Shown: positions 11,035 through 21,764 of the stretch, piece by piece | Layout: every line of letters begins with the position of its first letter | Position numbering within the stretch: the stretch's first letter is position 1 | NCBI GenBank assembly: GCA_030710605.1 | Contig: CP092874.1 | Span: forward strand, 40,000,164 to 40,064,163 | Length of the DNA stretch: 64,000 bases | Direction: 5' to 3' | Source: Cordylochernes scorpioides | Lineage: Eukaryota; Arthropoda; Arachnida; Pseudoscorpiones; Chernetidae | Position numbers and translations under genes: made by a program | The notes under the pieces: generated by a model | Seen by the model: the letters and a program-made list of their open reading frames with translations, nothing else | The model's database searches: none | Told to the model about the DNA's origin: nothing

Positions 11035-11140
11035 TTTGGATTATAGATTATAATAAAAGAAAATAAGACCTAATCCAAATAATTTATTAGTGAGTGACGT
11101 TTAGGCAACAACATTGTCACCATCATCAGACAAATGCCTT
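11035..11140 (-). repeat. Dispersed repeat with CTGATGA hairpin core, copy B
   Basis: Same family as copy A with the same GGTGAC/GTTGCC stem, but TAAA replaces GAAA. The tail AATAAATTATTTGGATTAGG is nearly identical to copy A, so both are minus-strand copies of one element about 150 bp apart. Confidence 0.6.
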
Positions 11141-11424
11141 ATCATTTTGATTCTCATTAATAAAGGTATAATGATAATTACTCTCATAACTTCCTCATTA
11201 TAAATAACTCTGAAAATGTGTTAAACTAGGTTGGGTACTAGGTCCTTTCCCCAAATCATTTTTAAAGCTCTTTGTACTAAACCTACAATGTATGTATTCA
11301 ATTTGAAGCTGACGCTATATTCTACTTAATATACAAGTTAGGTGGACATGGGGAAAGCTACTCATACAATTGTTTTGCCTTCTACATGCTTCGGTAAGCA
11401 TTTTAAGGCATCACTCATGATTAG

Positions 11425-11540
11425 GTGTCTCCAAGCGCCCGCCGCAGGGGAGGGCCAAGGAGAGGGCTGGAGAGGCGACGGCAGAGCCGTGGGCACCCCG
11501 GGGGAGAGGAGGGCGAGTGCGCGCCGATTTTGAGGGAACC
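11425..11540. other. Isolated GC-rich island
   Basis: A GC-rich, purine-biased patch (GCCCGCCGCAGGGGAGGGCC and neighbours) sits in AT-rich sequence. Short frames run through it on both strands but resemble no family. It could be an untranslated first exon, a promoter or a transposon remnant. A GGGGAAAGCTACTCA motif occurs on both sides, at about 11350 and 11660, suggesting a duplication or an insertion boundary. Confidence 0.35.
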
Positions 11541-11734
11541 AAGGCAGTACCAAGCACAACTAAAGCGCCGCAGGCTTCAAAAATATTAAAGGGATCATTT
11601 CAGGGATCAAGATCAAGCGATCAAGACCCAGAGATCAGAAGGTCTGGCTTTTATCATCTGGGGAAAGCTACTCAGAGGGCCATGGACAGCTAAATGTCAA
11701 ATATTTTAATCTTAAATGAAATTAATTCTATCAG

Positions 11735-11995
11735 ATCGCTAGAATCCCAAATATGTAAACAAAGACTGACCTACTTTGGACATATAATGAGAGCAAAGGG
11801 TTTATAAAAGATGTTGATGTTGGGAAAATTTGAAGGAAAAGAGGAAGACTTGCAATGAGCTGGCTAAAAGGGTTCAAGGAAGCTACCAGAAGGTCACTAG
11901 ATGAGCTGTGAGTGATGGTCACTAACAGATCAAATTGGTGAATATTTGTCCATAGTGTCACCAAAAGTCAAACTCGACCCGATGGACATTAAAAC
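11735..11995 (+). pseudogene. LINE ORF2 C-terminal fragment
   Basis: Translation with several stops gives the end of a non-LTR reverse transcriptase: YFGHIMRAKG, KMLMLGKFEGK, WLKGFKEATRRSLDEL and VHSVTK before an in-frame stop and an AACAAC tail. This C-terminal signature is shared by many animal LINEs. At least four in-frame stops make it a relic. Confidence 0.6.
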
Positions 11996-12599
11996 AACAA
12001 AACAGATTAGTTTCATCCCTAACTTATATCAATGCAATTCCTTTTTTGGGAATGGAACAATGGCATGTTTTAGCCATGTTCTAGAGATGGTTAGTTATAG
12101 TGAGTGTTTACTGTATATCGAAACTATACCACATATATATATACATCAATTTTATTAACATATTTACACCATAATTTACATATTCTTTATACAATTTTAG
12201 TAATTTTATGAATCAAAGCTGTTTGATTTAAAGTTGATTCACTCCCATCTTTTAACTATGTGCTATAAATACTCAAAGTAATCAAAATATCAAACCCATT
12301 TTTTACCTTTTTTAATTTCTCCAAAATTAAGAAAAATTCATTGTCGTATTGTCTAAGTATTATTTTTTCTCAATCTTGCCATTTTTTATACTTTTTTTTT
12401 TATAAATCTCCATATTTTGTAAAAAGTATTTTTTTTTTTACATTTTTTGTACTCACACTTGTGAATTATCACACGTGACTTTTTATATATATATATATAC
12501 AAATAAAATAAAATTTAAAATCTTTCTATTTGTTGTACCAGTTATTGTTTTAAATATCCCATAACCTCACTCAGTCATATGTCAGCTTTTAGTGGCAGA

Positions 12600-13010
12600 G
12601 GTATTGTTAACAGCAATGTTGTTGTTTCTTTTCCCCTTTGAAAAGATTACACGAATTCCAAGAGTCCATTCTCTTTCAGCTGTTTGATCTCATGGAATGG
12701 GGTGTAGGGGTGCAGCTTTCGTTGATCATGGCATCATGATCCAGACACACTTTGGTGAAAGTCGGACTTTACCTGTAATTTGAGGCTGTTCCTAACATGG
12801 AAGCCTTTGCTGCCGACTCTAACATGAGTACAGACACAGCTCCTCTGTATCCCTGGATAAGAACCCTTGCTGAGGTCTATCAAGAGTCACTTGAATTCAG
12901 GATTTTTAACGAGGTCTTTTTCCTCTTTCTAACAATGCTGTAGTTTGTCCGTGACTGTTAACAGATATTTGACTCCAGTTAGAGAAAAGAACTTGTAGGA
13001 CAAGGCTTCT
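12600..13010 (-). repeat. Antisense copy of a LINE 3'-end region
   Basis: The reverse complement matches the + strand block at 14735-14960, including the GAGTCGGCAGCAAAGGC and CCCATTCCATGAGATCA segments and the ACTC[A/T]TGGAATT...TTACACAAGG style tail. It is non-coding and belongs to the LINE family with AAC-rich tails seen repeatedly in this window. Confidence 0.5.
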
Positions 13011-13679
13011 CAAGTGATGGAGGCAATTTGTATTGACAGGTAATATTGAAACTTGCAGTTAAACTATTTAAGTGCAAATCTTTCTTTTTTGAAAATATAA
13101 ATTCCCTACTGCCCTTGCTTATTTTATTTAAAAAAAACAAAAAACATTCACGTTTAGTTTAGAATTTTGAATTCAGGTAGGTGGCACATTTGTGTTGTTG
13201 TTGTCGTCGTCCAATGAAGATCCTCAGATGTCTCCAAATATCTCTGCAAAACATGTTCTCTATCTTGGATGTGTAAAACTGCTGTTCTGGGTCCATGTCA
13301 ATTTTCTGCGGCCATTGCTGGATATGAGAATATGTTGTAGGTAAGTGTTAGTCCACACCAGGGCTATTGTTGCATGTCCTTTAGGTACTTTGCCGTCTGG
13401 ATGTATCATCATTCCTTTATAGTGTTTCATTCTGAGTCTTGTGATTTGTTATTCTTCTCTGAGTTTAGGTCACATATTTGACCTTTCCTGTTGGATTATC
13501 TTCCAAAGCATCAGAGCGCAGCACATTTATGGCAGGTATTTAAAACTTGTACCTCAAGGTTCCTCAACAATAAGGAATGTTGGCGTATCCATTGACGAGC
13601 TCTACTCATCCCCAGCAGACACCATCAACAAGCTTGATACCCTAATATGAGTGAAGATAAGAAATAAAAAGAAGAAGAG

Positions 13680-13900
13680 AGAAATGTTGGGGTAGCTGTT
13701 TCTCAACCATTGGAGACTTGGAATTCACAAGATTACACTTCCCTGTCTTGAGCTATTTAGTATTGTAGGTAGTGTGCACTAAATTGTTATTGTTTCTTAT
13801 CCTTGTGTAAAGATTACACTTCCCTGTCTTGAGCTATTTAGTATTGTAGGTAGTGCACTTAATTGTTATTGTTTCTTATCCTTGTGTAAAGATTACACAA
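13680..13900 (-). repeat. Tandem LINE-tail repeats
   Basis: A block with AAGATTACACTTCCCTGTCT, GAGCTATTTAGTATTGTAGG and TGTTTCTTATCCTTGTGTAA is present twice in a row (about 13725-13800 and 13808-13885). It represents antisense LINE 3' ends. Confidence 0.55.
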
Positions 13901-14165
13901 ATTCCAAGAGTCCATGCTCCTCGAGCTATTTGATGCTAAACAGTGTCCTCTCCCAAAGATCTTGTTTAGTACATCTAATGCAAGCCAAAATGTGTTCTGG
14001 AGCTGCAGGTGCCAAGTTACATTTTGGGCAAGTTGGATAGATTTTTAAAATATTTTCTATCTTCAATGGCTTGAGATAGCCGCTTCTAAATCTTGATAGT
14101 GTTGTTTGGTGCTGTCTATTTCTGAGGTTCAGTGCACTAAATTGATTATGAGTGATGAAATTCAT
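13886..14165 (-). pseudogene. 3' tail of a LINE with RNase H-type C-terminus (antisense)
   Basis: The minus strand encodes FRSGYLKPLK, a zinc-knuckle-like CPKCNLAPAAPEHILAC and KQDLWER. An in-frame TAG then comes shortly before the natural C-terminus (GLLEFV then TAA), followed by a TTACACAAGGATAAGAAACA tail. This is the end of an ORF2 in which a CPxC-HxxxxC cluster follows the RNase H domain, as in I/Jockey-like LINEs. It is 5'-truncated. Confidence 0.65.
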
Positions 14166-14374
14166 TTATAATTATTATAATACAATGATAAGGTATACAA
14201 GTTTACATTGCTGACAGTGTTGGAGGGAAAACTCTAGGGAAAGAGATCGAGGGGAAGGAGACAACGGGATACACAGGACACACCTACGAGGAGATGAAGA
14301 GGAAGGCAGAGAAAGTATGGAGAGACCATGTGGCCCACCCTCAGTAGAGGAAGGCATTGAAGGAGGGAGGTATA

Positions 14375-14470
14375 CAATTTGGATTATAGATTGGAGAAAC
14401 AAAAGGTAATAACACTGTTACTGAAATGTCACACACTATATATTTATTTGGATTTAGTCTTATTAATTTG
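14375..14470 (+). repeat. Dispersed repeat with hairpin core, copy F
   Basis: TGGATTATAGATTGGAGAAA, then GGTAATAACACTGTTACTGAAATGTCACACAC and TTATTTGGATTTAGTC. Same family as the copies at 10795, 11035, 21765 and 27150, with the CTGATGA half replaced. Confidence 0.5.
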
Positions 14471-14539
14471 TGTATTATAATACAATTTCACTTTTATGCT
14501 TGGCAATGTTAGGTGGAAGATAACCTAATTATGGCTCCA

Positions 14540-15000
14540 ATACCCACCTAGGTGGTTGACAATGGTGAACTTGGGTTAATGGATATTAGAAGGTTTAATC
14601 AGATTATTAAACCATTTCCTAATATATATATGCAAAGAATAAACATGTCAACTAATCATGACAAAACTAACAGCTTGAGAAGAATGGACTCATGGAATTC
14701 ATGTAATCTTTGCACAAGGGTTAAGAAACAACAGGTCCCTCTCTAGGGATAGGAGGAGCTGCGTCTGTACTCATGCTAGAGTCGGCAGCAAAGGCTTTAA
14801 TGTTAGGAATGGTCTCAAATTACAAAGTCAGACTTTAACCAAAGTGTGCCTCGATCATGGTGACCCGATCAAGGAAAACTACACCCCATTCCATGAGATC
14901 ACAGCTTGAGGAACATGGACTCATGGAATTTGTGTAATCTTTGCAGAAGGAAATAGAAACAATAACCAACAACAATGATAAGAAACAACAACAACACGGG
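14540..15000 (+). repeat. LINE 3'-end copies in tandem
   Basis: Two GGACTCATGGAATT...TGTAATCTTTGCA tails (about 14680-14730 and 14900-14960) enclose a block shared, inverted, with 12600-13010. No open frame survives. Confidence 0.5.
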
Positions 15001-15261
15001 GCAAAATTACCATCAGATTAAACCTATATTCAAAATTGAATTTTTTTACTTCCACCATTTTTTCTTATCTGCCCACAATATATCCTATAGAGGTTTCAAG
15101 TCAGTACATCATAGAGAGATGTATCAGTCACCAAGACTGGGAGTACTCCTCAGTACCATTTAATTCCAATGTTGAATGGCAGTTTCTGATATGGGGAACA
15201 GATATAGTAACTTGGAGTAGAGACATCCTGAGTCCCCGGATGAGGAACCCTTTCCATTGAA

Positions 15262-15640
15262 AAATAAACTTACTATTAAAGAAATAGAGACAGTAGCCAA
15301 AACAAAATTAAACAAGAACTAGAGGATCCCACCTAAGCACAGTTGGTACAGTGGAGTGGACCCAGGAGGAGCTTTGAACCTCAGAAATCATCAAAAAACA
15401 CTAACATGATTTAGAACAAGCCATCTCAAGCCATTGAAGATAAAAAAATAACAAAATCTACCCCACTTGTCCAAAATGTAGCTTGGCACCTGCAGCTCCA
15501 GAACACATTTTGGCCTGTATTAGATGCACTAAACAGGACCTTTGGGAGAGGTCGCTGCTTATCATCAACCGGCTCGAGGAGTATGGACTCATGGAATTGG
15601 TGGAATCTTTACACAAGAAACAACAACAGATCACTATGAG
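15262..15640 (+). pseudogene. 3' tail of the RNase H-type LINE (sense)
   Basis: Translation in shifted frames shows the same end as at 13886-14165: CPKCSLAPAAPEHILAC, KQDLWERSLLIIN and LEEYGLMELV, followed by an ACAAGAAACAACAACAG tail. It is closely related to the copies at 18100-18430 and 23780-24290 and carries frame breaks upstream of the zinc knuckle. Confidence 0.6.
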
Positions 15641-15993
15641 CTGAGTCTATGTTTTTAACAACCTTGCTTCTCACCCCAGCCTTGGGACTGACAACTCTTT
15701 AAAAATACACTCCTGGATAAAACTTGAGGAAGTGGAAAGTTTTTGATGTCACCCGAAATCTGTATTTTTGAAGGATACAGAGGCAATTTTGTTCACACTT
15801 GGTTATCTCATGTGTCTTCTTCAATAAAGATCACTATGTATCAAATATCTTTCAGTTATTGTCTGAATCCTGATATACATGCTAAAAGGTACAACTTCCT
15901 TAAATTTTGTCCATGTGAAAAACTTTTTTTTTCCAAGTTGGTATGTGTAAAAAATATATAAACAAACAAACAAAACCTACCAGGGTCAAGTAT

Positions 15994-15999
15994 TTTATT
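15994..15999 (-). promoter_or_regulatory. Candidate AP2S1 poly(A) signal
   Basis: TTTATT on the + strand (AATAAA on the minus strand) lies about 535 bp past the AP2S1 stop. Other AATAAA-like motifs exist in this AT-rich UTR, so usage is uncertain. Confidence 0.3.
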
Positions 16000-16532
16000 A
16001 ATGAAAGAAGTGAATTAAAAAAAAAATGGTGAGGATTTTAACGAAAAATGCACAATCTCTGTATAATAAACAATATTTTCAAACAAGGTAAAATAAAAGA
16101 TAGATATATACATCTCAGGCTGGGAACTGAACAAAATCTCCAAATATACCCTGGAAATCATAGAAACAACTATAGACAAAACATAGAAGGAGCCATGGAA
16201 TATTTTATATATAAATGGAGAGAGAGAAAAAATACAAAAATATATATATATATATATGTAAAAAATAATTAATAATAATAATATAATAATCAATTTTGAA
16301 GAAAAAAAATTTTTTTTTCCCTATAATGTGAATATGTCAACAAAAAATAAATAATATTTATATAAACATATATATTTAAAATAATTTTAAATAAATGGGA
16401 GGGGGGAATAAAAAGAGTTATGGGGAGATACATGGAAAAATAAATATTAAAAAATAAATTCTTTGAATATGTAAAAAAAAAGGATTTGACCATAGAAGGT
16501 AAACAATGAGATGACATAGAGAAGTCAGTCCA

Positions 16533-16634
16533 TCAATCTAGGGAGTTGTAAACCAGCAGTTGTTTGAGGACTTTGGTTTGACTGGTTTCGCGGATCTCCC
16601 CAGCTAGGAACATCTCGTCCACCACGCTGTAAAC
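16533..16634 (-). CDS. AP2S1: AP-2 complex subunit sigma, last exon
   Basis: The minus-strand exon follows a GTGCAG acceptor (exon starts at 16634) and ends with TGA at 16535-16533. It encodes 33 residues: VYSVVDEMFLAGEIRETSQ, then TKVLKQLL and a short YNSLD end. It joins in phase 0 to the exon ending FNFYK at 18495. With 50, 58 and 33 residues from the three exons plus an initiator Met, the protein is 142 residues, the usual AP2S1 length. It was too short for simple ORF detection and was found by expecting the missing C-terminus. Confidence 0.93.
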   Translation of the reverse strand, partial: VYSVVDEMFLAGEIRETSQTKVLKQLLVYNSLD

Positions 16635-17253
16635 CTGCACAGAGTATCCATCAAAAGTCATATCATCGTCAACATTTTTTATACAAACATTTTTTATAAA
16701 TTAACCATTTTCTACTGCCTCACTGCATATTAATTCTAATGATTCACTATTTTTACGATCACTTGAGTGTCTCCTTGCCATAACAAGATGTAAAAGTAAT
16801 GCTCCCAATCTTAATGACAAAGGCAGACGCATTCTACTTCACCCAGTCATGATGTCTGGGTCACAACTTGATACCCTAATATGATTGAGTGGAGATAAGA
16901 ATGAAGAAGAAGGAGACAAGATGTAATTAATTCTTGTCTTTCTGGAAAAAAGTCTAAAGTTTACTGCAGCACTTTGCGAATAAAATTCGTGATCCGCTGT
17001 TGTAAAGTTGACTATTAATTGAAGGTAGGGGAGCAGTCAAAAAAATTAAATAATTAATTTTAAAAAATGTTTGATGTGTATGATTCTTTTTAAAATAAAG
17101 AGAAGACCTGGCTCATCAATGGTGACCCTTCCCAGCGGTTTTGTCAGTTTAATCTACCATGTAATATTGCTCCCCCCCCTTTTATACTGATACTCTTGGA
17201 GAGGGTATTTTAAATGAACTATGGACATAAGCTTTGAGGATAATAGAAATACA

Positions 17254-17964
17254 TCTATATTAATAAAATGGAAATTTCATAAGTGGACATCACTAAAAAC
17301 TTTCGTTACAATGCATCAATTTCAACCAAATTTTCAACATTTATGTAAAACGAGATGGAGCAGGTTTTGCTTAACATCAAAATATATTTCCTAACATTAA
17401 CATGCGTAACTTCGCTGTTATCGATTAAATGCAAAAAAAAATCAACAGAGTTAATTTTATTTATATATAAATACAAAATTAAATTTCAACAGAGTTAATT
17501 TTTTTACATACTAGCTAATAATCTCAATCTAAAAAATATTCAAAACAAGCAATTTTAAGATAACACCATATGTAAAACAGTCGGCCAAGAAAACAACAAC
17601 GATATTACATCTTTCTCACATATTCACACACAATCTTGATTAATAATTAAAACTAATCTTTAACATTGTTTATTATACTTCAACTTTTATTTCTACATTT
17701 GTTTTTAAATACCAAATTATTTTATCATGTTTCTAATTTCGCCTAACAAATATACAAATTTATAGTGACCAACATATGCAAATTTTATCTTTGTTTTTAT
17801 TTAACTTGATATCGTAAACATAACATCCATTGTAAGCATTTTTCTGTTCACCTTCCGTGGTTTCTCTTTTCTCTGATAGTTTTTAGGTGTAGTATATTTT
17901 CTTATTACTAGACTACAAACATTCCCTCGAGAAAAACCTGGGCGAAGCCGGGTACATCCGCTAG
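17254..17964 (+). mobile_element. Non-autonomous Helitron
   Basis: The element starts with TCTATATTAATAAAATGG after a host A, and ends in CTAG before a host T. Seven bases upstream of that end lies a 3' hairpin, CCTGGGCGAAGCCGGG. A TC start, a hairpin close to a CTRR end and A|T insertion are the Helitron hallmarks. At 711 bp it is close in size to the copy at 42811-43515 and shares its 3' terminus. No Rep/helicase is encoded, so it depends on an autonomous partner. It lies in the AP2S1 intron between the last two coding exons. Confidence 0.8.
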
Positions 17965-18099
17965 TATAATAATAAATATAGAATATGCTTCGAGCATTGC
18001 AGTAAAGGTAGTAGAAAATTGATTTATTTTTAAAAGAAACACACATGTCAAAAATAGTTTAAATTTCTTCTAACAGATGGCATGCTAATGCATCAAATT

Positions 18100-18290
18100 A
18101 ATACAATACAAAAGCTTCCCCACTTGCCCAAAATGTAGCTTGGCACCTTCAGCTCCAGAACATATTTTGGCTTGCATTAGATGCACTAAACAGGACCTTT
18201 GGGAGATGCCGCTGCTTATCATAAAACAATTCGAAGAGTACGGACTCATGGAATCCGTATAATATTTACACAAGGGGGATAAGAAACAAC
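18100..18290 (+). pseudogene. RNase H-type LINE tail fragment
   Basis: CPKCSLAPSAPEHILACIRC and KQDLWEMPLLIIKQFEEY translate on the + strand, followed by TTTACACAAGGGGGATAAG and an AACAAC tail. It is truncated at the 5' side and lies in the AP2S1 intron. Confidence 0.6.
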
Positions 18291-18298
18291 AACAACAA

Positions 18299-18430
18299 AT
18301 TTTGGCTTTCATTAGATGCACTAAACAGGACCTTTGGGAGAGGCTGCTGCTTATCATAAAACAATTCGAGGAGTACAGACTCATGGAATCCGTATAATCT
18401 TTACACAAGGGGATAAGAAACAACAAATGA
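18299..18430 (+). pseudogene. Second RNase H-type LINE tail fragment
   Basis: Directly after the previous tail, a nearly identical 3' end begins again at TTTTGGCTTTCATTAGATGC and ends in GGGGATAAGAAACAACAAAT. Two 3' ends in tandem suggest insertion of one truncated LINE into the tail of another, or unequal recombination. Confidence 0.6.
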
Positions 18431-18494
18431 ATAAAATAAGGAACCAAACCTAGGCAGGCAGACACTACAATTTGATCTTAGCCAGAAGTCTCAC

Positions 18495-18668
18495 CTTGTA
18501 GAAGTTGAACACCAGGTCCAGCTCACACACATTGTGGAAATACTCATTGAGCACCTCGACAAAGTTGTGGATGGCCTCCAGGTGTGCCAGGTTGTTGTCG
18601 CTCACGTCCACACAGATACAGAAGTACAGCCCAGCGTACCGCCGGTACACGATCTTGAAGTTGCGGAA
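18495..18668 (-). CDS. AP2S1: AP-2 complex subunit sigma, internal exon
   Basis: This 174-bp minus-strand exon has an acceptor TTCCAG (exon starts at 18668) and a donor GTGAGA after AAG at 18495. It encodes 58 residues beginning [19 protein letters not shown] and ending DLVFNFYK, the conserved longin-domain core of clathrin adaptor small chains. AP2S1 with the alpha, beta and mu subunits forms the AP-2 tetramer at the plasma membrane; sigma helps bind dileucine cargo signals. Both junctions are phase 0, matching the known AP2S1 gene structure. No frame damage is visible, and the near-vertebrate sequence shows strong selection. Confidence 0.96.
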
Positions 18669-18802
18669 CTGGAACAATTCTACTGGTGAAAATATAAAAA
18701 TGGAATTCAGGAAAATAATTAGTTCAGAATAATTATGACAGATTGGACACCAGTTACACATATAATATGATGCACTAGCGCGCCATCTATTATCAAAATT
18801 CA

Positions 18803-18918
18803 AAACTATTCTAAAGACGTAAGATTATTTTTGATATTAAACAATTTCTACTGCCCTTACTGTAAGGGCAGTAGAAATTGTTTAATATCAAAAAGAATCT
18901 TACGCCTTAAGAATAGTT
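18803..18918. repeat. Near-perfect palindrome, ~58-bp arms with no loop
   Basis: AACTATTCTAAAGACGTAAG runs into GATATTAAACAATTTCTACT, then GCCCTTAC meets GTAAGGGC at the centre and the whole reads back with a handful of mismatches. It lies in an AP2S1 intron. Pieces of the same sequence (GGGCAGTA near 27770; CTACTGCCCTTGC near 13110) occur elsewhere, so it is a mobile, MITE-like repeat. Confidence 0.85.
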
Positions 18919-18931
18919 ATACATATATATA

Positions 18932-19099
18932 CAATAGAACCTCCATGAGAGGACACTCTCGCTAGAGGATATCTCTCCATAAAGGACAGTTTTCATCATT
19001 AAAATTACCATTTTTACAAATTAGAAAACAGTCTGTTAAGAGTACACCTCGGCTCCGCAACTAGGTATTATCCTTTACAGAGAAGAGGTAGTTGTACTG
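18932..19099. mobile_element. pogo/Tigger-like MITE, copy 3
   Basis: This 168-bp relative of the copies at 9038 and 9229 has diverged ends (CAATAGAACCTCC and GTAGTTGTACTG) and TA flanks. The inner motifs ACACTCTCGCTAGAGGATAT and AAGGACAGTTTTCAT match the family. Confidence 0.65.
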
Positions 19100-19174
19100 T
19101 AGTGTCAAATCCATTAGATGTTAGAGAAACTGCAGGTCAGCCACAGCCATTATTAGTTTATAAAACATCTCTCA

Positions 19175-19370
19175 ACAATGTTGGGTGAAATGGTATAAAA
19201 TGTCATAAATTATTGACAGCTGGGATCAAATCCTGCTTTGGTCAATTTTTTTCTGAGGAAAAATTTGCTTTAATGGCCCACAATTCTTGCAAAAGCCCAA
19301 ACCCACCAGTGAGTGCAGGTAACCAAATGGGGCTCTGGCACACTTGTAAGTCAGATATTATCAACCTAGT
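19175..19370 (+). repeat. SINE-like repeat, copy 1
   Basis: A B-box-like GGATCAAATCC is followed by a T-run. Then comes a body with CAATTCTTGCAAAAGCCCAA, CCACCAGTGAGTG and AACC[AG]AAA[TG]GGGCTCTGG that recurs at 23640-23760 and in part near 24500-24540. This fits a tRNA-derived SINE, but no clear A box or 5' end was found. Confidence 0.4.
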
Positions 19371-19867
19371 GCCATCTAAAAATTGGCACTAGCTTTAACC
19401 CAACTTTTTAAAAATAGGTATAAAATTTAGGACTATTTCTACAGACACACACACACCCTACTGAAACAAATAAAAATTAAAAAGGACTATTTGTTGCAGT
19501 ATGGAGTCGTGGAGAGTAGTTTTTAATTATATTATTATTTTTTTTTTTTAATGTAGAGTTAAAAATTAGTACCAAATTTCTCATAAGTGAAAAAGTCAAA
19601 CAGTTATCTACATGTATAGATATGACATATAGTAAAAGCAGTTGCTAACTACCTACCATGATAATCATGGCTTGTACAGTGTGTGTACTAGTGTGAGGTA
19701 AATTAAATACACTATGTATATTTACAAGGGTTGACAACCAAGTAGACAACCACCCAGACTAAGGTATCCCAGTGTCTAACTATATATAGGAATGTCCCCA
19801 CATCTACTCCTGGGGGAGAAAACTAAATTGTACCAGGCAGGTGATGGCTAGGCCATCAGATATGGTG

Positions 19868-20010
19868 GGTAGTGGTTGTTGTTAGTGTCCATCAAGTCTA
19901 CTTTAGGTGACTATATCGACAAATATTCTCCAACATGATCTGTTACTAACTTATCTAGTGACCTTCCGGTAATTTTCCTGATTCCTTCTAGCAAGCTCAA
20001 TGTAGGTCAT
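19868..20010 (-). pseudogene. Antisense LINE ORF2 C-terminal fragment
   Basis: The reverse complement resembles the LINE end at 11735-11995 (a KESGKLPEGH-like segment then the GTGTCCATCAAGTC-type tail complement), with stops. The reading is short and decayed. Confidence 0.4.
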
Positions 20011-20569
20011 CCTCTCTTTCTTCTTCCTTCAATACAAAACAATGTCACAGGAGTCTATGTTTATATACTTCAATAGATGAAGAAACCTCAGAGTTCTCCA
20101 TACAGGAATTCTAGTAAAGAGCTAGCTTCATCCAAGTTACCACCCAGTGTTTACAATTGAACAACTCTCTCCACACACACACAACCAGCTGTGTTAGACA
20201 ACCACAGTAAAACTGACTAACCATCAGTCAAGTTCATTAGGAGAGAGAAATCTGTAGTGCCAAACTTTCACCTTAACTTTTCCAAAATGGTGAATAGTGT
20301 GGGGGTGTCATAGGACATTGTGGTACAGGCTTTCATGACACTCTATTATGATATATATAAATTTATTATTATATATATTAATATATACAGTTACGAGCGT
20401 CATGTGTTCTTAATCCATCATTCATTTTTCATGTCTGTCACCGTTTGCTTTTTTTTTTGGAATGGCGCTCTCCTATTGGTTGGCTACGATCACGCCACCT
20501 TTGTCCCCCCCACTCGCTTTTTCGTTTTTGTAACTATTGTGTTGGAGCGGGTCGCTCCTTAAATAAATG

Positions 20570-20790
20570 CATATATTAGTTGATAACTAAATGGAATCCT
20601 CTCTTTCTTTTTCCCAGTAAGAGACGCCTACGGAAGCCAACAGTACATAGACAGATAAAGCACATAGGCTATAGTTATTAACTAACATATGCATTTATTT
20701 AAGGCGCCAATTTATAATTGTAACAAATAGTATTTGAATCAAAACATTCAATCGGGTAAAACACGGGCGTTGCCCGGGTCATTCGGCTAG
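20570..20790 (+). mobile_element. Helitron 3' terminus
   Basis: ACACGGGCGTTGCCCGGGT forms a hairpin seven bases before CTAG at 20787-20790, followed by host T. This is the same 3' architecture as the Helitrons at 17254 and 42811. The 5' TC end could not be placed. Upstream, AAATAAATGCATATATTAGT and its inverted partner near 20685-20705 form a subterminal inverted repeat. Confidence 0.6.
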
Positions 20791-21114
20791 TATTAAATAT
20801 ATTAAACTACTGTAGAGGCCACACCACGTCTCAGCCAGCGCGTGAGTTTAGAGAACACCTCGGGTCGTGCGCACCGCCAGCATGTGACATCCAAAACGCT
20901 TGGCACAGGCACTGTTCGAACAACTCATTACGAATGCGCAGCCAGCATCCCAGACTCTTGGCACGCGCGCTGTCAAACAACAAGGCTTTCTTCCAGTAGT
21001 TGTTGTTTCCTTCCTCCCTTTATTTCGAGCTTTAAATAAATTAATTCGCTTTATAAAAAATAATTTTATTTTTATAAGCGGCCTGTCCACAAGCCACACC
21101 ACACTACCTCTCTC

Positions 21115-21240
21115 TAAAAGACAATACCTAGATGCAGAGCATTGTGTCCTTTAGTGAGCGGTATCCTCTTATGGAGAGTTGATAATTGATAAAAATGGTT
21201 ATTATGGAGATGAGAACTGTTCTTTGTATAGAGGTCTAGT
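21115..21240. mobile_element. Truncated pogo-like MITE, copy 5
   Basis: Internal parts of the MITE family (GCAGAGCATTGTGTCCTTTA, GATAAAAATGGTTATTATGG, GAACTGTTCTTTGTATAGAG) are present, but both CAGTAGAACC termini are missing. Confidence 0.55.
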
Positions 21241-21556
21241 TCAGCCATAAAATTATTCCTGCAATTACACACTGGTAAAATGGATCTATGGCAAATTCAG
21301 AGATTTCCCAAGTCTCCTTATTAACAATGAAGCCGCCACCCTGAAGTGGGCCTTAAACCACCATGTTCTGGTGTATTCAGCCGTTGAATCCAATAAAGCT
21401 GGTGTGTTGGTTCAGAGATCTGTTAGGATATACAGTGATGGTCACTCGCATACATCTTTGTGTTATTTCAAGGGGAGAGAGAGAGATGGCTTTTTTAAAA
21501 TGTCTTTCTTCATTCTTTGCTCAGGCATCCGTTACAAGAACATGAGCTAGACAAAC

Positions 21557-21706
21557 CTCCACAAAGTTGGTGTGCTTGGCATCCCGGACTGTCACCACGG
21601 CATGGACTTCCTCAATCAACTTCTGCTTCTCGTCGTCGTCAAAGTCCATGTACCACTTGGCCAGCCGGGTCTTGCCTGCTCGGTTCTGGATCAGGATGAA
21701 CCGGAT
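21557..21706 (-). CDS. AP2S1: AP-2 complex subunit sigma, first long coding exon
   Basis: This 150-bp minus-strand exon has an acceptor TTACAG (exon starts at 21706) and a donor GTTTGT after GAG at 21557. It encodes 50 residues, [20 protein letters not shown] through AKHTNFVE, the N-terminal strands and first helix of the sigma longin fold, including the basic patch that faces the membrane and cargo. In other animals the initiator Met sits alone at the end of a preceding exon. The acceptor directly before ATC CGG fits that layout here, so I do not use the in-frame ATG at 21718, which lies within the intron. Confidence 0.95.
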
Positions 21707-21764
21707 CTGTAACCACACACCGCAAGTTGGATGGAGTCACATCAAAGTCTAGCACAACACCTTC

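Noticed and set aside
18465..18485. TTGATCTTAGCCAG at 18473, which recalls a small nuclear RNA-like motif
   Set aside because: A chance short match next to the AP2S1 donor, with no surrounding RNA structure or conserved boxes.
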